A DNA stretch of 11,595 bases, taken from contig JAHFBY010000017.1 in NCBI GenBank assembly GCA_023249835.1, positions 1 to 11,595 on the forward strand, given 5' to 3'. Below the pieces are notes generated by a model. The model had not been told where the DNA came from, did no database searches, and worked only from the letters and a program-made list of their open reading frames with translations. This DNA is from Elusimicrobiota bacterium. GTDB lineage: Bacteria > Elusimicrobiota > Elusimicrobia > 2-02-FULL-39-32. Shown piece after piece: positions 1 through 6,893 of the stretch (position 1 is the stretch's first letter; each line of letters opens with the position of its first letter). A program made the translations under genes and the position numbers.

Positions 1-180
1 ACCGTAGATTTCCGGCAGGTAAACGCCGTACAAATCCGCTTTTTTAAGCTCTTCAACGATCGGCCAGGGGTATTCTTCCGTGACGTCGTAATGTTCGCGC
101 ACAGGTTTAATTTTCTTTTGCGCGATCTCTCTGGCTATGTCAACGATGGCTTGTTGCTCTTCGGTTAGAAAGTAATTCAT
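1..180 (-). CDS. Acyl-CoA dehydrogenase, N-terminal fragment (runs off the left edge)
   Basis: The first 60 codons of a minus-strand gene that starts with ATG at 180 and continues past position 1. The protein begins MNYFLTEEQQAIVDIAREIA and goes on through a PVREHYDVTEEYPWPIVEEL-type segment to LYGVYLPEIYG. This is the usual start of the all-helical N-terminal domain of acyl-CoA dehydrogenases, FAD enzymes that introduce a 2,3-double bond into acyl-CoA. The FAD-binding and catalytic Glu regions lie outside the window, so substrate and exact subfamily cannot be told. The start is supported by a strong Shine-Dalgarno (TGGAGG, 185-190) 4 nt upstream. It begins 15 nt after the rnc stop, so it is probably the next gene of the fatty acid operon. 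A degradative-type enzyme downstream of a synthesis cluster is worth noting; it could instead serve as a biosynthetic or reductive acyl-CoA enzyme. Family assignment is good, function open. Confidence 0.85.
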   Translation of the reverse strand, partial: MNYFLTEEQQAIVDIAREIAQKKIKPVREHYDVTEEYPWPIVEELKKADLYGVYLPEIYG

Positions 181-184
181 GAAT

Positions 185-190
185 CCTCCA
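185..190 (-). promoter_or_regulatory. Ribosome binding site of the acyl-CoA dehydrogenase gene
   Basis: TGGAGG on the minus strand, 4 nt before the ATG at 180. It lies entirely in the 15-nt gap after the rnc stop and fixes the start of a gene of which only the first 60 codons are present. Confidence 0.75.
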
Positions 191-195
191 CCTGC

Positions 196-867
196 TTATA
201 AGTTCATTTTTTTTATAAATTTTAAAGCCAAATGAGCGGCTTGTTGTTCAGCTTCTTTTTTAGAATGACCGATTCCCTGACCCAAGGTGCGTTTTTTAAT
301 TTTAACTTCAATACAAAAAGTTTTCTCATGGTCCGGCCCGCTTTCGCTCTTTATCGCATAAGTGGGGGGCATGCGGTATTTCTTTTGTATGATTTCTTGC
401 AACTTGCTTTTATAATCGGTTTCAACAATGCGTTTCTTTTTGGAAAATTTCTGTAAAACAAATTTATGCGCTTGATCAAAACCATGCTCTAAGGCTTCCA
501 TGACGTTGGCTAATAATGAATCGCGGTTTCTTCCCCCCGTGGACTCCTCATTTTGCGATAACTTTAAATAGTTGCCAATATCGAGTTCGTGCGCCCAATC
601 CACCAAGCTCGCGCGAGACACCAACTGCGACTTTAACTTAGACAACCGCCCCTCGTTGTCGTTGGGGTAACGGTTAAATAAAAATTCAGTGATGCTGGCG
701 TTTAAAATGCTATCGCCTAAAAACTCCAAACGCTCATTATGCGCCCGCCCAGAATTTTCAATCGCAAAGGACTTATGCGTTAAAGACTCGTTTAAGAGCG
801 CGCGGTTTTGAAATTTAATGCCAATTTTTTTTTCTAACGCTTCAATGCTTTGAGGACTGCTTTCCAT
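196..867 (-). CDS. rnc: Ribonuclease III, with a short in-frame gap in the catalytic domain
   Basis: Endoribonuclease that cuts double-stranded RNA, normally in rRNA processing and mRNA turnover. The 223-residue protein has the RNase III domain (about 8-145) and a C-terminal double-stranded RNA-binding domain (about 151-220). The signature HNERLEFLGDS gives E45, E48 and D52, matching E. coli E38, E41 and D45. E72 matches E65, N121 sits where E. coli has D114, and E124 matches the essential E117. Right after E124-A-L the family normally continues IGAIYLD-like; here it goes straight to EHGFDQAHKF, so about six residues are missing without a frameshift. The Asn at position 121 may be tolerated, since it occurs in homologues as far as I recall. 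The ATG at 867 is 16 nt after the fabF stop; an upstream in-frame extension would run inside fabF and has no family counterpart. Identity is certain; full activity is not. Confidence 0.93.
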   Translation of the reverse strand: MESSPQSIEALEKKIGIKFQNRALLNESLTHKSFAIENSGRAHNERLEFLGDSILNASITEFLFNRYPNDNEGRLSKLKSQLVSRASLVDWAHELDIGNYLKLSQNEESTGGRNRDSLLANVMEALEHGFDQAHKFVLQKFSKKKRIVETDYKSKLQEIIQKKYRMPPTYAIKSESGPDHEKTFCIEVKIKKRTLGQGIGHSKKEAEQQAAHLALKFIKKMNL

Positions 868-883
868 TCTTGAAGACCACCGG

Positions 884-2131
884 CTAGTTAGCGCCGTTAT
901 ATCTCTTAGCCACCAACACCGCGTTGTGACCGCCAAACCCAAAAGAATTGGAAACAAAACAGGTGATTTCTTGATCGCGCGCATGATTGGGCACATAATC
1001 TAAATCGCATTCCGGGTCAGGAGTTTCGTAGTTTATCGTTGGGTGAGCAGTTTTGTTTTGCATGCATAACACTGATGCAATTAGTTCCACTCCCCCTGCC
1101 GCGCCCAAAAGATGTCCTGTCATAGACTTGGTGGAGGAGATAGGAATGGAAGTTGCGCGCGTCCCAAACACGTTTTTAATGACCTGCGTTTCCGCCCGAT
1201 CATTGATCGGCGTAGAAGTTCCGTGCGCGTTGATATAGTTTACATCTTCCCGATTCACTTTGGCGTCGTTTAATGCCATTACCACTGCTTTAGCTTGCGA
1301 TTTGCCTTCCGGCGAAGGCGAGGTTATATGATAAGCGTCGTCTGTTACCCCATATCCGGCCAACTCCGCATAGATGCGGGCGTTTCTTTTTCGGGCGTGC
1401 TCTTCAGTTTCCAGGATCACTATTCCAGCGCCTTCCCCCATTAAAAACCCTTCGCGGTTTTTATCAAACGGGCGGCTCGCTTTTTCCGGGTTTTCATTAT
1501 AAGATTCAGCCAATGCTCCGGCTTGCGAAAATCCGGAAATGCCCAGTTGGGTGATAGCCGCTTCGGTGCCGCCGCAAACAATGATTTGCGCATCACCATA
1601 GCGGATATGCCTTAAGGCTTCGCCAATAGCGTTATTTGCCGTTGCGCAGGCCGAAGAAACCGCATAATTGAGCCCGGAAAATCCATACTCAATTGCAATT
1701 TCTCCAGCGGCCATATTGGATATAAGTTTAGGGATTAAAAACGGAGACACCCTTTTCGGGCCCCTTTGGGTGAGGACCGTAAACTCTTCTTCCAACGTCG
1801 TGAGTCCGCCAATGCCCGATCCAACGATTACGCCAATTTGATCGGGGTCTTCTTTAGCCAAATCCAGCCCCGAATCATTTATGGCCAGCTTAGTGGCTGC
1901 CATGGCGAACTGGGTAAACCTATCCATTCGTCGTGTTTTTTTTCTTTCAATGTAGTCCTGAGGGTTGAAGTCTCTAACTTCTGCGGCAATTCGGCACGCA
2001 TAGTTTTTAGCGTCAAAATGCGATACCAGACAAGCGCCGGAACGTCCCTCAATCAGGGATTTCCAAAACGCTTCCAGTCCAATGCCGATGGGAGAAACAA
2101 CGCCCATTCCGGTAATAACGATTCGATCCAT
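884..2131 (-). CDS. fabF: 3-oxoacyl-[ACP] synthase II
   Basis: Condensing enzyme of the elongation cycle: it joins acyl groups held on its active-site Cys to malonyl-ACP with loss of CO2. The 415-residue length is typical. The thiolase-fold Cys-His-His triad is intact: C162 in SSACATANNAIG, H303 in NAHGTSTPIND and H340 in KSMTGHLLGAAGG, with the conserved K335 just before. The C-terminal SNSFGFGGHNA loop is present. The two His residues fit the KAS I/II class rather than KAS III. The ATG at 2131 has an AAGGAG about 15 nt upstream, a longer spacing than usual, but no better in-frame start is visible and MDRIVITGMGVVSPIG is the canonical N-terminus. It lies 33 nt after acpP, the common acpP-fabF pairing. 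FabF rather than FabB is chosen from length and that pairing. Confidence 0.97.
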   Translation of the reverse strand: MDRIVITGMGVVSPIGIGLEAFWKSLIEGRSGACLVSHFDAKNYACRIAAEVRDFNPQDYIERKKTRRMDRFTQFAMAATKLAINDSGLDLAKEDPDQIGVIVGSGIGGLTTLEEEFTVLTQRGPKRVSPFLIPKLISNMAAGEIAIEYGFSGLNYAVSSACATANNAIGEALRHIRYGDAQIIVCGGTEAAITQLGISGFSQAGALAESYNENPEKASRPFDKNREGFLMGEGAGIVILETEEHARKRNARIYAELAGYGVTDDAYHITSPSPEGKSQAKAVVMALNDAKVNREDVNYINAHGTSTPINDRAETQVIKNVFGTRATSIPISSTKSMTGHLLGAAGGVELIASVLCMQNKTAHPTINYETPDPECDLDYVPNHARDQEITCFVSNSFGFGGHNAVLVAKRYNGAN

Positions 2132-2164
2132 ATCGCTTTTTATGAACTCCTTTTACAATTCAGG

Positions 2165-2404
2165 TTATTTTTTATGGGCTTTAATATAATCGATCGCTTG
2201 TCCAACGGTTTGGATCTTTTCGGCTTCTTCATCCGGAATTTCAATATCGAACTCTTCTTCCAAAGCCATCACGAGTTCAACGGTGTCCAGAGAGTCTGCG
2301 CCTAGATCATTCACAAAAGAAGCTTGCGGGTTCACGGTTCCCGCGTCTACTCCGAGGTTCTCTACGATTAATTCTTTTACTTTACTTTCAATATCTTCTG
2401 CCAT
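2165..2404 (-). CDS. acpP: Acyl carrier protein
   Basis: Small acidic cytosolic carrier (79 residues) that holds growing fatty acyl chains as thioesters on a 4'-phosphopantetheine arm. The attachment site is S38 in the [18 protein letters not shown] motif, the recognition helix for the Fab enzymes. The rest follows the four-helix ACP pattern with many Asp/Glu. The ATG at 2404 is backed by a perfect AGGAGG (2413-2418) 8 nt upstream, the strongest ribosome binding site in the operon, as expected for a highly expressed protein. It sits between fabG and fabF with 33-nt gaps on both sides, the classical arrangement. Confidence 0.98.
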   Translation of the reverse strand: MAEDIESKVKELIVENLGVDAGTVNPQASFVNDLGADSLDTVELVMALEEEFDIEIPDEEAEKIQTVGQAIDYIKAHKK

Positions 2405-2412
2405 GTTTTTGT

Positions 2413-2418
2413 CCTCCT
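2413..2418 (-). promoter_or_regulatory. Consensus ribosome binding site of acpP
   Basis: Perfect AGGAGG on the minus strand, 8 nt before the acpP ATG. It stands out because several genes of the same run (plsX, fabH) have no clear Shine-Dalgarno, which suggests ACP output is raised at the level of translation. Confidence 0.8.
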
Positions 2419-2437
2419 GCCTAGTTATTTTACTGCC

Positions 2438-3181
2438 TTACATATACATGCCGCCGTTCACAGAGATCACTTGGCCGGTAATGTAAGCAGAGTCCTCGGT
2501 CGATAAGAACAAGGCGCTCTTGGCCACATCTAGGGCTTCTCCTAAACGGACGAGCGGAATTAAAGATGAAAGCTTGTCTTTTTGCTCAGGGCTTAAAGCA
2601 TCGGTCATGCGCGTGCGAATAAATCCGGGGGCAATGCCGTTCACTAAAATATTGCGGGAAGCAAACTCGCGCGCGCAACTTTTGGTCATGCTTATCAATC
2701 CGCCTTTGGAAGCGGAATAGTTGGCTTGTCCGGCGTTGCCCATGAGTCCAACAATAGAGCAAATGTTTATGATGCGCCCGGCGCGGGCCTTCATCATTGG
2801 GCGCACGCAGGCCTTGGTGCAGTTAAACGCGCCTTTTAAATTAACGTCTAAGACCATGTCCCACTCTTCTTCGCTCATGCGCATGACTAAATTGTCTTTT
2901 GTAATTCCAGCGTTATTAACTAAAATATCAATTTGTCCAAATTTTTCCAACGTTTGATTGGCCATCTCTTCACAGTCTTTAATTTGGGTGACATTTACTT
3001 TCACAGTTAAAGTTTTAACGCCAAACTTGGACTCAAGCTCTTGGGAGCTTTTTTTAAGCTGCTCTTCCATAACGTCGGCCAGCACAATGTTGGCTCCTTC
3101 CTGGGCAAAGGTTGTGGCAATAGCAAACCCAATTCCTTGAGCTCCGCCGGTTATGATCGCTGATTTATCTTTTAGTTTCAT
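2438..3181 (-). CDS. fabG: 3-oxoacyl-[ACP] reductase
   Basis: NADPH-dependent short-chain dehydrogenase/reductase that reduces 3-ketoacyl-ACP to 3-hydroxyacyl-ACP in FAS II. The 247-residue length is typical. The Rossmann cofactor loop TGGAQGIG is at 11-18 and NNAG at 89-92. The catalytic tetrad is complete: N114, S142, Y155 and K159 (YSASK). The C-terminal ITGQVISVNGGMYM matches the FabG tail at the tetramer interface. The ATG at 3181 follows an AAAGGTG Shine-Dalgarno a few nt upstream. It is 16 nt downstream of fabD and 33 nt upstream of acpP, which makes FabG a safer call than a generic SDR. Confidence 0.96.
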   Translation of the reverse strand: MKLKDKSAIITGGAQGIGFAIATTFAQEGANIVLADVMEEQLKKSSQELESKFGVKTLTVKVNVTQIKDCEEMANQTLEKFGQIDILVNNAGITKDNLVMRMSEEEWDMVLDVNLKGAFNCTKACVRPMMKARAGRIINICSIVGLMGNAGQANYSASKGGLISMTKSCAREFASRNILVNGIAPGFIRTRMTDALSPEQKDKLSSLIPLVRLGEALDVAKSALFLSTEDSAYITGQVISVNGGMYM

Positions 3182-3197
3182 GGGGCACCTTTTAAAA

Positions 3198-4154
3198 TTA
3201 GTATAGGGTCAAATTCAATTCATTTATGACTTTGTGCAAAGTTTCCATATCGTCAAAACTCACTATTTTTTTTGTTTTATCAATGCGCCGCACGAGGCCG
3301 GACAATACTCGGCCCGGGCCCACTTCAATAAAGAGCTCCACTCCTTCTTGAATCATCCTTTGGATAGAATCTTCCCAAAAAACAGGGTGATCGATCTGAC
3401 GAACAAGTTTTTCTTTAATTGCGTCCGGCTCAGACGTCGGCCTAGCGTCGCAGTTGGCCACGATCGGAGTTTGGGCCCTTTGGAAAGGCATGGATTTTAG
3501 AACCTCTTCCATTTTTATTGCGGCTTGACTCATCAATTTAGAATGGAAAGCTCCCGCTACGTTGAGCGCTATAGCGCGCACCCCAGGTTTTTTTTGCGCC
3601 AATGCTAAGAGTTGGTCAACGCCATTTTGGGTTCCAGCAACCACAATTTGACCCGGAGAGTTAAAGTTTACCATAGCGCTAAAATCTAACGCGTTTGTGG
3701 TTGAGTCGCACATCTCTTTAAGTTCCGTCCGGTCCAACCCCACAATGGCAGCCATGCGCCCTGGGTTTTCTTGGCAGCAATCATTCAAGAACTGACCGCG
3801 ATATTTTACTAATTTTAAAGCGCTTTGAAAATCCACGGCGCCGCTGGCATAGAGCGCAGAATACTCTCCCAAACTGTGCCCTGCGACTAGGGCCGGACGT
3901 AACGAACTGCCGGAAAGCTCTTTACTCAGCAAACGGTAAGCAATGGCGCTGACAATCCAAATGGCCGGCTGGGTATTTTGGGTTTGGACTAGAGTTTCTT
4001 CTGGGCCTTCCAATATAATTTTTTTTAGGTCATAGCCTAGAACATCGTTGGCTTGGGCAAATAAATCCGCGGCAATTGGGTCCGCTTGTAAAAAAGATTT
4101 TCCCATCCCAACGTATTGCGCGCCTTGACCGGGAAAAATTAATGCGTATTTCAA
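3198..4154 (-). CDS. fabD: Malonyl-CoA:ACP transacylase
   Basis: Transfers malonyl from CoA to acyl carrier protein, supplying the extender unit. The protein has 318 residues, close to the usual 310. The N-terminal IFPGQGAQYVGMG is present. The nucleophile elbow AGHSLGEYSAL gives S94, R119 in KYRGQ binds the malonyl carboxylate, and H204 in AGAFHSKLM completes the Ser-His pair. E. coli has S92, R117 and H201, almost the same spacing. The start codon is TTG at 4154, supported by AGAGGA (4160-4165) 5 nt upstream and by MKYALIFPGQG being the expected N-terminus. It lies 21 nt after fabH and 16 nt before fabG. Confidence 0.97.
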   Translation of the reverse strand: MKYALIFPGQGAQYVGMGKSFLQADPIAADLFAQANDVLGYDLKKIILEGPEETLVQTQNTQPAIWIVSAIAYRLLSKELSGSSLRPALVAGHSLGEYSALYASGAVDFQSALKLVKYRGQFLNDCCQENPGRMAAIVGLDRTELKEMCDSTTNALDFSAMVNFNSPGQIVVAGTQNGVDQLLALAQKKPGVRAIALNVAGAFHSKLMSQAAIKMEEVLKSMPFQRAQTPIVANCDARPTSEPDAIKEKLVRQIDHPVFWEDSIQRMIQEGVELFIEVGPGRVLSGLVRRIDKTKKIVSFDDMETLHKVINELNLTLY

Positions 4155-4159
4155 TTTTG

Positions 4160-4165
4160 TTCCTC
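4160..4165 (-). promoter_or_regulatory. Ribosome binding site that supports the TTG start of fabD
   Basis: AGAGGA on the minus strand, 5 nt before the TTG codon at 4154. No ATG or GTG gives the family N-terminus, so this site decides the start. Confidence 0.65.
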
Positions 4166-4175
4166 TAAAATAATA

Positions 4176-5162
4176 TTACCAACGTATTATGGCTGCGCCC
4201 CAAGTGAGCCCAGCGCCAAAGGCTACAAGTTCTACGACGTCCCCTTGGCTGATAACGCCGCTTTTTTGCGCTTCATCTAAGGCAATGATCGTAGTTGCAG
4301 CAGACATATTACCATATTTTTGTAAATTCACAAAAACTTTATCTTCCTTAATATTCAGACGCTTAGCGACGGAGTTAATGATTCGTAAATTGGCTTGATG
4401 CGGAATAATGATCTTTAAATCCTCTTGCGTCAGATGCGCCAGAGCCAAAGCCTGTTGGGAGGCCGCGACCATGTTTTCCACCGCCATTTTATAAACTTCT
4501 TGGCCGTCCATGTGGATGGTGTGGGATTTAGAGTTTAAAACATCCGCGCATAAGGGCGCTCGTGACCCTCCTCCCGGCACTTTTAAAATGTCGGAACGGG
4601 TGCCGTCTGAACCTAAATAAACGGAAAGAATGCCGGATTCACCCTTTTGAGCCGATAATATTGCCGCGCCCGCCCCATCTCCGAACAACACGCAAGTGGA
4701 ACGGTCTTCCCAGTTGGTAATTTTGGATAAAGTGTCGGTACCGATTAAAAGAATTACTTTATACATTCCGGACTCAATAAAACTTTTTGCCGTAGCCAGC
4801 CCATATACAAAACCCGAACACGCGGCAGACAGGTCCATGGCTGCTGCGCGGCTTGCGCCAATGGCAGATTGGACAATGCATCCTACTGATGGAAACAGCA
4901 TGTCAGGTGTACAGGTGCAGACTATAATGAGGTCAATATCCAGCGGGCTAAACTTCGCGTTATCTAAAGCGATTCGCGCTGCGGTGACGGCAAAATCGGA
5001 CGTTGCCTCGGCGCTGGAGGCTATTCGGCGTTCCAGTATCCCGGTTCGGGTACGGATCCATTCATCAGTGGTTTGCACCATTTTTTCCAAATCGGCGTTG
5101 GTCAATATTTTCTGCGGGAGCGCCTTGCCCGTGCCAATGATCCTTGCTTTAAGGTCGGCCAT
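4176..5162 (-). CDS. fabH: 3-oxoacyl-[ACP] synthase III (initiating condensing enzyme)
   Basis: Starts fatty acid synthesis by condensing an acyl-CoA primer, typically acetyl-CoA or a short branched acyl-CoA, with malonyl-ACP. The 328-residue protein has the KAS III triad C115 (LSAACSGFVYG), H255 (IIPHQANLRI) and N285 (KYGNMSAAT), equivalent to E. coli C112, H244 and N274. The GDGAGAAIL segment near 161-169 and the C-terminal GAGLTWGAAIIRW are also typical. The ATG at 5162 is chosen because MADLKARIIGTGKALP is the family start; 21 further in-frame codons upstream lie within plsX and look unrelated. The start lies inside the end of plsX (14-nt overlap) and lacks a clear Shine-Dalgarno, so translation is probably coupled to plsX. 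Primer preference cannot be read from the sequence. Confidence 0.96.
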   Translation of the reverse strand: MADLKARIIGTGKALPQKILTNADLEKMVQTTDEWIRTRTGILERRIASSAEATSDFAVTAARIALDNAKFSPLDIDLIIVCTCTPDMLFPSVGCIVQSAIGASRAAAMDLSAACSGFVYGLATAKSFIESGMYKVILLIGTDTLSKITNWEDRSTCVLFGDGAGAAILSAQKGESGILSVYLGSDGTRSDILKVPGGGSRAPLCADVLNSKSHTIHMDGQEVYKMAVENMVAASQQALALAHLTQEDLKIIIPHQANLRIINSVAKRLNIKEDKVFVNLQKYGNMSAATTIIALDEAQKSGVISQGDVVELVAFGAGLTWGAAIIRW

Positions 5163-6186
5163 GAATAAGGTCTGGAGGCGGGGCGTAATGGGTTTTGGGG
5201 TTTTCGATTTCGATCCTGATCTCATCGTTGATTCTTTGATGGACGCACTGCTGGGCCACGCGGATGGCGTTCTTCATCGCTTTAGCGGAGGACTTGCCGT
5301 GAGCAATAATGGAGGTGCCTTTTACGCCGAGTAGCGGCGCTCCGCCGTATTCGGCGTAATCTAATTTTTTCTTTAAATTTTTAAAAAGATGGCGCATGCA
5401 TAAAAACCCGATTTTAGCCACGAGGCTCGAACAAATAATTGTTTTAATCATGCGCTGGATAGATTCCGCAGTGCCTTCAATTGTTTTTAAAACCACATTG
5501 CCAACGAAGCCGTCGCAGATAATAACGTCTGCCGTGCCTTTGGGAATATCCCGACCCTCCACGTTGCCGATGAATTTAATATAGGGGCAGGACTCAAGCA
5601 AAGGGAATGCGCGTTTAGTTAGGGCGCTGCCTTTTTCCTTTTCTTCGCCAATGGAAAGCAGTCCTACCCTGGGTTGGGATATATTTAAAATTGTTTCCGC
5701 CGCAATTTTGGACATGATTGCAAACTGTAATAAGTATTCCGGTTTGCAGTCGGTATTAGCGCCGGCGTCTGCCACCAGGCAACTGCCCTTTTGCGTGGGA
5801 ATAATTGTGGCGATCATGGGCCGGTAAACGCCGGGAATTCGTCCCAGATAACGCAGAGCCGAGGTCATGACCGCGCCGGAATTCCCAGCAGAAACTACGG
5901 CGTCGGCTTTGCCTTGAGCAACCAGCCTGGTCGCCACCACGATACTTGAATCTTGTTTATAGCGGCTGGCTTTGCTGGGAGATTCATGCATCTCAATAAT
6001 GTCGGAAGCGTGTTCAATAAAAATAGGGAGGTTTTTCGTATCGTGTTTGGCAAGTTCGGCAACAATCACATTTTTTTTGCCGACTAAGATAATGGGTGTT
6101 TGATATTCCCTTGCCGCTAAAACAGCGCCCTCCACAATTTTTTGCGGCGCAAAATCACCGCCCATTGCGTCAACAGCAATTTTCAT
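5149..6186 (-). CDS. plsX: Phosphate acyltransferase PlsX
   Basis: Peripheral membrane enzyme that turns acyl-ACP into acyl-phosphate, the donor used by PlsY in the first step of phosphatidic acid synthesis. It thereby links fatty acid and phospholipid synthesis. The 345-residue protein begins MKIAVDAMGGDFAP, the diagnostic PlsX start. It also has SAGNSGAVM (99-107), DAGANTDCKPE (140-150), GNVEGRDIP (207-215), DGFVGNVVLKT (225-235) and YGGAPLLGVKG (280-290). All are conserved family blocks in the right order. The ATG at 6186 lacks an obvious Shine-Dalgarno but is 10 nt after the rpmF stop, so coupling is likely. The last five codons overlap the start of fabH. Confidence 0.97.
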   Translation of the reverse strand: MKIAVDAMGGDFAPQKIVEGAVLAAREYQTPIILVGKKNVIVAELAKHDTKNLPIFIEHASDIIEMHESPSKASRYKQDSSIVVATRLVAQGKADAVVSAGNSGAVMTSALRYLGRIPGVYRPMIATIIPTQKGSCLVADAGANTDCKPEYLLQFAIMSKIAAETILNISQPRVGLLSIGEEKEKGSALTKRAFPLLESCPYIKFIGNVEGRDIPKGTADVIICDGFVGNVVLKTIEGTAESIQRMIKTIICSSLVAKIGFLCMRHLFKNLKKKLDYAEYGGAPLLGVKGTSIIAHGKSSAKAMKNAIRVAQQCVHQRINDEIRIEIENPKTHYAPPPDLIHGRP

Positions 6187-6196
6187 GGCAGAGAAT

Positions 6197-6421
6197 TTAA
6201 GCGGGCGCTTCTCCCCCGCCCTCTGCGTCCTTTTTCTTTTTGACTTTGCGGGGCAAAATCAATTCGCCGTCATAAAATCCGCATTCTTTGCAGACTTGGT
6301 GAGGCAAGGTCGGCGCGCTGCAATGGGAGCAGACGGCCATGCTCGGCGCGCTAATTTGCCAATTTGCCGCGCGTCTCATTCCGGTTCGCATGCGAGTGTG
6401 TTTTTTCTTCGGATTAGCCAT
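6197..6421 (-). CDS. rpmF: 50S ribosomal protein L32
   Basis: Small basic large-subunit protein, 74 residues. It starts MANPKKKHTRMRTGMRRA, the conserved L32 N-terminus, and carries a zinc-ribbon pair C31-x2-C34 and C44-x2-C47, so it is the zinc-binding (C+) form. The C-terminal tail is longer than in most homologues and mixed: lysine-rich, then acidic and glycine-rich (DAEGGGEAPA). The ATG at 6421 has GAGGAA at 6431-6436, 9 nt upstream. rpmF directly before plsX is a common arrangement that may tie ribosome and membrane synthesis together. Confidence 0.97.
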   Translation of the reverse strand: MANPKKKHTRMRTGMRRAANWQISAPSMAVCSHCSAPTLPHQVCKECGFYDGELILPRKVKKKKDAEGGGEAPA

Positions 6422-6467
6422 TTTATTTTGTTCCTCGTTTCTTTAGATATAATTGCAAACTATTTAA

Positions 6468-6890
6468 TTAAATTCTGGAAAGTTCAGTTGTTTTAAACAT
6501 GATGCTAATTTCCCGATTTGCGGACTCCACCGAATCTGAGCCATGGACCAGGTTTTCTCTGGTGTCTGTGCCGTAGAGTTTTCTCAGCGTGCCCGGTTCT
6601 GCTTTTTGACAGTCGGTCGATCCAATAATTTTTCGAGTTCGGACAATTGCGTTTTCTCCCTGCCAGGCCGTGGCAATGATGGGCCCCGAAACCATGAATT
6701 GGATAAACGACTCATAAAAAAATTTTCCTTTATGAACGGAATAAAAAGATTCAATTAGCTCTTTGTCGGGATAAATCATTTTTAGTGAAAGCAGGTTAAA
6801 GCCTTCGCTTTCCAGCCGATCTAAAACTTTGCCCACTACTTTTTTATTAACGCCGTCCGGTTTTACTAATATGCAGGTTTTTTCGATCAT
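6468..6890 (-). CDS. ndk: Nucleoside diphosphate kinase
   Basis: Moves the gamma phosphate of ATP onto other nucleoside diphosphates through a phospho-histidine intermediate. The 140-residue protein is of normal length. The phosphorylated residue is H116 in NLVHGSDSVESA, and the N-terminal CILVKPDGV strand, the VSGPIIATAWQGENAI segment and the PGTLRKLYG loop are all present. The C-terminal Glu-Arg-rich tail ends normally. The ATG at 6890 is 3 nt after the stop of the beta-lactamase-like gene and has AAAGGA (6899-6904) 8 nt upstream, inside that gene's last codons. The 46-nt gap to rpmF is AT-rich, without a terminator or a clear promoter. Confidence 0.97.
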   Translation of the reverse strand: MIEKTCILVKPDGVNKKVVGKVLDRLESEGFNLLSLKMIYPDKELIESFYSVHKGKFFYESFIQFMVSGPIIATAWQGENAIVRTRKIIGSTDCQKAEPGTLRKLYGTDTRENLVHGSDSVESANREISIMFKTTELSRI

Positions 6891-6893
6891 TGG

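Noticed and set aside
868..996. An in-frame 43-codon extension of rnc into fabF
   Set aside because: It lies wholly inside fabF, has a composition unlike RNase III, and the ATG at 867 gives the normal domain start and length.
1766..2305. A plus-strand open frame (179 codons) opposite fabF and acpP
   Set aside because: It crosses two highly conserved genes on the other strand and shows no family features.
5163..5225. A 21-codon in-frame extension of fabH
   Set aside because: It is the shifted reading of the plsX 3' end; the family N-terminus begins at the ATG at 5162.
4696..5334. A long plus-strand open frame (212 codons) opposite fabH and plsX
   Set aside because: It is antisense to two well-supported genes, has no recognisable domain and no ribosome binding site I could support.
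6422..6467. A possible internal promoter before rpmF
   Set aside because: The gap is AT-rich with a TATATC-like element, but no acceptable -35 box lies at proper spacing.
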